From CAZIWW01 sp964543275 (GTDB lineage: Bacteria; Patescibacteriota; Minisyncoccia; Moranbacterales; UBA11712): 26,457 bases of DNA. Position numbers and translations under genes: made by a program. Each line of letters begins with the position of its first letter. Position 1 is the first letter of the stretch. The stretch lies in assembly GCA_964543275.1 (NCBI GenBank), contig CAZIWW010000008.1:1-26457 (forward strand). The letters are read 5' to 3'. A model generated the notes under the pieces. It ran no database searches. It was given only the letters and a program-made list of their open reading frames with translations, and was not told where the DNA came from. This document shows, piece after piece, positions 21,413 to 26,457 of the stretch.

Positions 21413-21441
21413 TTGCAATTAGAATAATATTATATTATGCT
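21413..21441 (+). promoter_or_regulatory. Possible promoter for the membrane hydrolase-like gene
   Basis: TTGCAA (21413-21418) and TATGCT (21436-21441) are 17 bp apart in the divergent gap between the TMTC-like gene and the next gene. The transcript would begin close to the ATG at 21455, giving a leader of only a few bases. Confidence 0.4.
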
Positions 21442-21454
21442 TAGAAAGTGAAGT

Positions 21455-21949
21455 ATGGATCTTCTTTTTAACGAGCTAATTCATCTGCTTTTAAGTTTGC
21501 TGGTTGGTTTTATTGTCTGGAAGATTTGGGGAAAACCGTTGGCGTCTTTTTTGGCGGCGCTGACAGCTGGTTTTTTGGTGGATACTGATCATTTGATTGA
21601 CTACTTTCTCGCCTTTGGTCTGAATTTTAGGTTGGATTATTTTTTAAGCGGCTATCATTTTTTGAAGAGCGACAAAATGTACATAATTTTTCACGGTTGG
21701 GAGTATGTGATTATTTTACTGGCATTGGTTTCTATCTTCAGGAGCAAATTTCTTAAATCTGTATTTTTGGCGTTAAGTTTAAGCTTATTTTTCCATTTAG
21801 CCTTTGATTCATTTTCCAACGAGGGACTGACTCCTAAGTCGTATTCTATTATTTATCGGGTGGAAAATAATTTTGATTTGGAAAAATTGGTAAGTAAAGA
21901 ACATTACCAATATCATCTTAGGCTTAAAAAGGAAAATGATTTCAAATAA
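21455..21949 (+). CDS. Membrane-bound metal-dependent hydrolase-like protein (YdjM/DUF457-like)
   Basis: The 164-aa membrane protein has four or five hydrophobic segments. Its acidic/His motifs resemble those of YdjM-type (DUF457) membrane hydrolases: VDTDHLIDY (42-50), FHGWEY (79-84) and FHLAFDSFSNE (113-123). Likely metal ligands are Asp43, Asp45, His46, His80, Glu83, His114 and Asp118. Substrate unknown; lipid or polysaccharide-linked roles are suggested by context. It overlaps the next glycosyltransferase start by 14 nt. A decayed paralogue lies at 23169-23654 beside a fragment of a GT2 paralogue, showing this pair was duplicated. Confidence 0.75.
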   Translation: MDLLFNELIHLLLSLLVGFIVWKIWGKPLASFLAALTAGFLVDTDHLIDYFLAFGLNFRLDYFLSGYHFLKSDKMYIIFHGWEYVIILLALVSIFRSKFLKSVFLALSLSLFFHLAFDSFSNEGLTPKSYSIIYRVENNFDLEKLVSKEHYQYHLRLKKENDFK

Positions 21950-22985
21950 AGAAATGAATTTACCAACCATTAGCGTCTGCGTAGCCACTCTTAATGCCGA
22001 AGCGGTACTTGAAGAATGCTTGCGAAGACTTTCCAAACAGAATTATCCTAAAGAGAAAATAGAGCTTATCGTAGGAGATGGGGGATCAAAGGATAAAACA
22101 ACTGAAATTGTCAAAGAATACGGCGGTCGGGTGTTTCATAATCCGCTTAAAACCGCGGAGTCTGGGAAAGCGGTGGCCGTTAAGCAGGCTGGCAACGATC
22201 TAGTCTTAATCCTTGACTCCGATAATTTTTTGCCGGATAAGGATTGGTTAAAAAGAATGGTGGAGCCTTTTATAGACGAACAGATTAAACTGTCCGAACC
22301 CATAAGATTTACCTGGAGAAAAGAAGGAGGGTACATAGAGCGTTATTCAGCTCTTACCGGCGTTAATGATCCTATCTGCTTATTTTTGGGAAATTACGAC
22401 AAGTGGAATTATTCGACTCGTCGCTGGACTGATGTAAAGCATGAAGAAGAGGATAAAGGTCGCTACTTGAAAATAAAACTGACAAAGAAAGGAATTCCCA
22501 CCATTGGGGCCAACGGGACGGTCTTTCGAAGAGAATTTTTGCGAAGCTTAGATCTTGGAAGTTATTTGTTTGATATAGATGTAATTGCCAAAGAGATAGC
22601 GGATAAAGGATATATTTATGTGGCTAAAGTGAAAGTCGGCGTTATTCATACTTTCTGTGAGGGTAGTTTCTTGAAATTTATAAGAAAACAGCAGAGGAGA
22701 ATTAAGGATTATATTTTTCACAAAAAAAATAAGTCCAGAGCATTTAACTGGGATGAATTTGAGCTGGGGGGGGCAGGTCGTCGCTTGGCTTGCTTAAATT
22801 TATAGTTTATACTTTATTAGTGTTCCCTCTTTTTTCAGTCAGTTATTGGGTATTCAAGAAAACCAGATAGGGCTTGGTTTTTTCATATTCCGGCCTGTTG
22901 GATCACGCTGGTAGTGTATGCTTATGGAAAGGTTATCGGAATTTTTACCCAAAAAGAAATGAGCAGGGATGGGTGGAGGCAGTAG
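21936..22985 (+). pseudogene. GT2 glycosyltransferase with two frame breaks near its 3' end
   Basis: The N-terminal 270 residues look intact: TISVCVATLN (11-20), LIVGDGGSKDKT (44-55), the metal site LILDSDNF (91-98, Asp94-Ser-Asp96), FTWRKEGGYIERYSAL and IGANGTVFRREF. As written, the frame stops at 22803-22805, just after a run of eight Gs (22766-22773). Reading a shifted frame after the run gives LGLLKFIVYTLLVFPLFSVS up to a stop at 22868-22870. Returning to the first frame at AAGAAAACC (about 22857) continues as KPDRAWFFHIPACWITLVVY and ends at TAG 22983-22985. The repaired protein would be about 349 aa with membrane-associated C-terminal segments. Both breaks are at homopolymers, so sequencing error, slippage-based phase variation, or decay are all possible. 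Confidence 0.65.
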
Positions 22986-23100
22986 AAATTAATTATTTAG
23001 CATAATCTAAAATGAAGCAGAAGAAAATTTTAATTATAACCCCCACCTTTTTATAACGAGTAAATAAAAAATTAAATTTTAAACTTAAAAAATAATTTGT

Positions 23101-23190
23101 ATGAAAAATAATCTGCCGACAATAAGTGTTTGTATGATGGCTACGCTTAACGCGGGAGAAAAAATAGTATGCTTTGTTATAATGAAATAA
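23101..23190 (+). pseudogene. GT2 N-terminal fragment (paralogue of the upstream GT2)
   Basis: The 29-codon frame reads MKNNLPTISVCMMATLNAG and closely matches the start of the upstream GT2 (NLPTISVCVATLNAE). It breaks off after about 20 residues and runs straight into the relic of the hydrolase-like gene. It is the scar of a deleted GT2 copy. The preceding 22986-23100 is AT-rich with no gene. Confidence 0.75.
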
Positions 23191-23654
23191 TTTATTTATC
23201 GGCAAGTTTGTTGGTGGGGCTTATGGCATGGAAGATTTGGAAAAGGCCGCGAGTTGCTATTGTTTCAGCATTGCTGGGCGGTTTTTTGTTGATATTGACC
23301 ATTTGATTGATTATTTTTTGGCTTTCAGATGGAGCTTTAATTTAGTGTGGTTTTTATAGTGCTGTCAATTTTTGCAGAGCGATAAACTTTATGCCTTGCT
23401 TCGCGGATGGGAGTATCCTATTCTGTCATTAGTGCTGTTCTTTTTAATTAAGAAGAAAGTTTTTGAAATAATTTTGTTTAGTTTTGGCTTAAGTTTATTT
23501 TTTTCACCTAACGATTGATTCGCTTACTAATGATGGAATGACGCTAAGATCTTACTCTCTAATTTATCGAGCGAAAAATAACTTTGAGATAGAAAAGCTG
23601 GTAATGCCGAAGCATTATCGGCGGCATCAAGAAATGAAAAAAGGTTTAGATTAG
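23169..23654 (+). pseudogene. Decayed paralogue of the membrane hydrolase-like gene
   Basis: In pieces it reads SLLVGLMAWKIWKRP, VDIDHLIDYFLAF, LQSDKLYALLRGWEY, then HLTIDSLTNDGMTLRSYSLI and RAKNNFEIEKLV, ending at TAG 23652-23654. This aligns with the intact gene at 21455. The frame breaks at a T-run (23282-23287, one T short), at an in-frame TAG (about 23358) and again at a T-run (23498-23504, one T extra). The His of FHGWEY is Arg here. It is certainly nonfunctional. Together with the GT2 fragment at 23101 it records a hydrolase-GT2 tandem duplication followed by deletion. Confidence 0.85.
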
Positions 23655-23668
23655 AATAGAATTGTTGC

Positions 23669-24613
23669 ATGAAAATGGATCCTAAAAAGTATAAAATTTT
23701 AATTACCGGAGGCAATGGTTTTATAGGAAGATATTTAGTAGAGGAATTATTAAATAATGATAATAATTCTATAACGGTAATTGATAATGAATATCGTTGG
23801 AGCAGAGAAGCTTTAGAACAAATTTACCAAAGCCAAAATTTAAAATATGTAAAAGGAGATATAACTGATGAAAGTTTAATTAGTGAGTTAATAAAGAAAA
23901 ATGATTCAGTAGTTCATCTAGCCGGTATTTCTCAAGTAATGACTTCCATACAAGACCCTGATAAAACTTTCTCATACAATATATACGGCACTTATTTAAT
24001 CGCTAAATATTGTTCCTTATTTAATAAAAAGCTGATATTTTCTTCGTCAAGGGAAATATACGGAAGTGCTGACTATCTACCAGTTGACTTAAAGCATAGA
24101 TTAAAACCGGAGAATCTCTATGGCGCAAGTAAAGTTAGCGGGGAGTCTATCATAACGAGTTATGGCAAGAACCTTAATTTAAAATATGTTATTTTTAGAT
24201 TGAGCAATGTTTATGGTTATGGGGATAAGGGGCGAGTTATACCTATATTTTTAAAACAGGCGTTTAAAAATCAGGATTTAATATTATTTGGAAATAAAAA
24301 AATTATTGATTTTATTTATATTGACGATGTTATCTCAGCGTTTGCAGAAGTAATAAAAAATAATAAAATTAACAACAAAATATTAAATCTTGGTTTTGGA
24401 AAAGGAAAAACATTAAGGGAATTGTCGGAATTGATTATAGGGCTTATTAATTCAAAATCTAGAATAATCATTAAACCAGAAAGGACAGGCGAGGTAGATA
24501 GATTTATCGCGGATATAAGTGAAACTCAAAAAATATTAAAAAAATGGAAGCCAAATGTTGATTTGGAAACAGGATTAAAAATAATGATAAATAGTTACAA
24601 AGGATATGAATAG
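23669..24613 (+). CDS. NAD-dependent nucleotide-sugar epimerase/dehydratase (SDR)
   Basis: This 314-aa extended SDR carries GGNGFIG (14-20), VVHLAGISQV (81-90), the serine-rich active-site SSSREIYG (125-132) and Tyr151-x3-Lys155 in LYGASKVSGES. YGYGDKGRVIPIFLKQA and FIYIDDV are standard substrate-side segments. Its exact substrate is not readable; sequence type fits UDP- or GDP-sugar 4-epimerases or reductases. The block 23669-25481 is markedly AT-rich: a hand count of 24241-24300 gives 12/60 G+C against 31/60 in galU, so it may be a recent acquisition. It overlaps the next GT2 by 8 nt and lies upstream of gmd. Confidence 0.88.
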   Translation: MKMDPKKYKILITGGNGFIGRYLVEELLNNDNNSITVIDNEYRWSREALEQIYQSQNLKYVKGDITDESLISELIKKNDSVVHLAGISQVMTSIQDPDKTFSYNIYGTYLIAKYCSLFNKKLIFSSSREIYGSADYLPVDLKHRLKPENLYGASKVSGESIITSYGKNLNLKYVIFRLSNVYGYGDKGRVIPIFLKQAFKNQDLILFGNKKIIDFIYIDDVISAFAEVIKNNKINNKILNLGFGKGKTLRELSELIIGLINSKSRIIIKPERTGEVDRFIADISETQKILKKWKPNVDLETGLKIMINSYKGYE

Positions 24614-25481
24614 CGATTTACCAATAGTTTCAGTTGTCATTGCCACTAAAAATGAAGAAAAGAATATCGAAAATTGTTTGAAATCGGTTTTGCATCAAAG
24701 CTATGACTGTGATAGAGTAGAAATTATTGTAGTGGATAATAATTCTATTGATAAGACGAGAGAGATTGCTCAAAGATATACTAGTAAAGTTTTTAATTTA
24801 GCGAAAGAGGTTGATTTGGATGAAGTTAAAAATTTCAGAGGCGCGCAATTAAATTTCGGTGTGGATAGAACAAGTGGGGAAATTATATTTTTCCCAGATG
24901 CGGATATGACATTTGATAAAGATTTGATTACCGATGCAGTTGGAAAATTAAATGAAGTTGACGCTTTATTTATTCCAGAGGTAATTTGCGGAAAAGGTTT
25001 TTTTGGAAAAGTGAGAAATTTTGAAAGAAGTTTTTATGATGGAACTTGTATTGACGCAGTGAGAGTTGTAAAAAAAAGAGTATTTACGAAAGTAGGCGGA
25101 TTTGATATAAGAAATATTATGTTTGGTCCGGATGATTGGGATTTTACGAAGACATTAAAGAAAAATGATTTTAAACTAGAAATAGCGGAGAAGCCATTAT
25201 TTCATCATGAAGAATGGATGACTTGGAAAATTTATTTAGAAAAAAAGAAAAAATATATCAATACTTTTGATGGATATGTAAGAAAATGGGGGCAAGGCGA
25301 TCTAGATATTAAAAAACAATTAGGTTTTTATTATAGATTTTTTGGAGTTTTTATTGAAAATAGAAAGTGGAAGAAAATAATTATGCACCCAATTTTGGCT
25401 TTCGGGATGTATTTCTTAAGAGGGTCAGTAGGATTACGATATTTGATAACTAAATTTAAAAAAAACAAGCATGAAAAATAA
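24606..25481 (+). CDS. GT2-family glycosyltransferase
   Basis: This 291-aa GT2 enzyme opens with VSVVIATKNEEKNIENCL (8-25) and has VEIIVVDNNSIDKT (38-51). The metal site PDADMTFD (97-104, Asp98-Ala-Asp100) is followed by VGGFDIRNIMFGPDDWDF, which supplies the acceptor-side Asp pair, and a late hydrophobic stretch around ILAFGMYFLRGSVGLRY. It overlaps the SDR gene upstream by 8 nt and gmd downstream by 11 nt, so all three are one operon. A GDP-sugar from the Gmd route is a possible donor. Codon use shares the strong AT bias of the SDR gene. Confidence 0.88.
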   Translation: MNSDLPIVSVVIATKNEEKNIENCLKSVLHQSYDCDRVEIIVVDNNSIDKTREIAQRYTSKVFNLAKEVDLDEVKNFRGAQLNFGVDRTSGEIIFFPDADMTFDKDLITDAVGKLNEVDALFIPEVICGKGFFGKVRNFERSFYDGTCIDAVRVVKKRVFTKVGGFDIRNIMFGPDDWDFTKTLKKNDFKLEIAEKPLFHHEEWMTWKIYLEKKKKYINTFDGYVRKWGQGDLDIKKQLGFYYRFFGVFIENRKWKKIIMHPILAFGMYFLRGSVGLRYLITKFKKNKHEK

Positions 25482-26457
25482 AATAAGAAAAAAAGCGTTA
25501 GTAACAGGTATTTTAGGTCAGGACGGACCATACTTGGCAAAACTTTTATTGGAAAATGATTATAAGGTTTATGGTCTGATAAGGCGGCATACTAACCCTA
25601 ATTTTGGGAATACGGACTATCTCGATGTTACTGATAAAATAGAATTTGTGTCAGGCGATTTGACGGATGAGTCTTCTCTTATTAATGTTATTAAAACAAT
25701 CAAACCCGACGAAGTGTATAATTTAGCTGCTCAATCTTTTGTTGGATCTTCTTGGGATCAATCAAAGCTTACGACAGAAGTTAACGCTCTGGGTGTTTTG
25801 TATTTACTTAACGCTATTAAGTACTTTTCTCCAATCACAAAATTTTATCAGGCTTCTACTAGTGAAATGTTTGGCAATAGCCACGATAAAGGATTGCAAA
25901 CAGAGGAAACCCCATTTCATCCTCGCAGCCCTTATGCGATTTCCAAACTATATGCTCACTGGATGACTATTAATTTTCGGGAAAGTTATGGAATGTTCTG
26001 CTGCACCGGAATATTATTTAACCACGAAAGCCCTATCAGGGGAATAGAATTCGTAACTCGCAAGATAACCGACGGTATAGCCAGAATTAAATTAGGATTA
26101 AGCAACGAAATTAGATTGGGCAATTTAGATTCTAAGAGAGATTGGGGATTTGCCGGCGATTATGTGGAAGCTATGTGGCTAATGCTTCAACAAAAAGAAC
26201 CAAATGATTATATTATTTCTACTGGAGAAACTCACTCTATTCGTGATCTTTTGAATGTTGCTTTCAGCCATGCGGGAATAAAAAGCTGGAAGAAATATGT
26301 CAAAATAGATCCCCGCTTCAAAAGGCCAGCGGAACTGTTTGCTTTGCATGGAAAATCCGCAAAAGCAAGAAAAATTCTCGGCTGGAAACCAAAAGTTAAA
26401 TTTGAAGAATTAGTCAAGATGATGGTAGACGCTGACCTAGAGAGATTGAAAAAACAG
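25471..26457 (+). CDS. gmd: GDP-mannose 4,6-dehydratase, 3' end beyond the window
   Basis: From the ATG at 25471 an uninterrupted frame of 329 codons runs to the window end, so the stop lies outside. Gmd converts GDP-mannose to GDP-4-keto-6-deoxymannose, precursor of GDP-fucose, GDP-rhamnose or GDP-perosamine. The N-terminal ALVTGILGQDGPYLAKLLLE (9-28) is the characteristic nucleotide-binding GxxGxDG. STSEMFG (129-135) supplies catalytic Ser/Thr and Glu132. Tyr155-x3-Lys159 lies in SPYAISKLYAH, and NHESPIRG (184-191) and RLGNLDSKRDWGFAGDYVEAMW are diagnostic of Gmd. Missing residues are probably few, as the family is about 320-370 aa. The usual insert after the first Rossmann strands is short. 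It overlaps the GT2 by 11 nt. Confidence 0.92.
   Translation, partial: MKNKIRKKALVTGILGQDGPYLAKLLLENDYKVYGLIRRHTNPNFGNTDYLDVTDKIEFVSGDLTDESSLINVIKTIKPDEVYNLAAQSFVGSSWDQSKLTTEVNALGVLYLLNAIKYFSPITKFYQASTSEMFGNSHDKGLQTEETPFHPRSPYAISKLYAHWMTINFRESYGMFCCTGILFNHESPIRGIEFVTRKITDGIARIKLGLSNEIRLGNLDSKRDWGFAGDYVEAMWLMLQQKEPNDYIISTGETHSIRDLLNVAFSHAGIKSWKKYVKIDPRFKRPAELFALHGKSAKARKILGWKPKVKFEELVKMMVDADLERLKKQ

Noticed and set aside
26232..26417. Minus-strand frame at the window end
   Set aside because: Antisense to the conserved 3' part of gmd.

Overview
The window looks like a chromosomal segment of a Candidate Phyla Radiation (Patescibacteria, probably Parcubacteria-like) genome. This is inferred from gene style: an L7/L12 with a charged N-terminal extension, a TMTC-like membrane/TPR protein, many genes without a clear Shine-Dalgarno, AT-rich palindromic spacers and a stand-alone TrpR/YerC-like regulator. 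It is not proven by a marker phylogeny.

Layout. 1-1600: a strong promoter and probable L10-type leader with terminator, then rplJ and rplL, closed by a strong terminator. 1634-7167: nucleotide-sugar genes, namely rfbC and rfbB (4-nt overlap), a broken TIM-barrel gene, a TrpR-like repressor gene bracketed by two inverted copies of one palindrome, then rfbD, rfbA and galU. Together these make dTDP-L-rhamnose and UDP-glucose. 7293-8411: a GT4 glycosyltransferase. 8679-11453 (minus strand): a UDP-glucuronate 4-epimerase-like SDR, an unknown anchored extracytoplasmic protein, a small multi-pass membrane protein and a candidate 36-aa membrane peptide. 11596-17791: an ABC polysaccharide exporter (permease and ATPase), a glycosyltransferase, a Wzx-like flippase and two GT2 enzymes. 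17922-19391: a cobalamin-binding-type radical SAM protein. 19546-19645: a 100-N assembly gap. 19662-21395 (minus): a TMTC-like protein. 21455-23654: a membrane-hydrolase-like gene and a frameshifted GT2, followed by a decayed second copy of the same pair. 23669-26457: a markedly AT-richer block with an SDR epimerase, a GT2 and a gmd gene that runs off the window.

Overall this is a surface-polysaccharide or glycoprotein-glycan locus. The rfb and galU genes, the epimerase and gmd make activated sugars. The GT2 and GT4 enzymes assemble a glycan. The Wzm/Wzt-like ABC system and the flippase are alternative export routes. The TMTC-like protein may transfer sugars outside the membrane.

The most unusual signals are: (1) the TrpR-like gene flanked by inverted copies of a near-perfect palindrome inside the rhamnose cluster; (2) a family of palindrome-bounded AT-rich spacers directly before start codons, including two copies about 83% identical 14.7 kb apart; (3) a related AATTCG heptamer array inside the radical SAM coding region; (4) homopolymer-associated frame breaks in a glycosyltransferase and a decayed duplicate module; (5) an uncharacterised minus-strand membrane operon.
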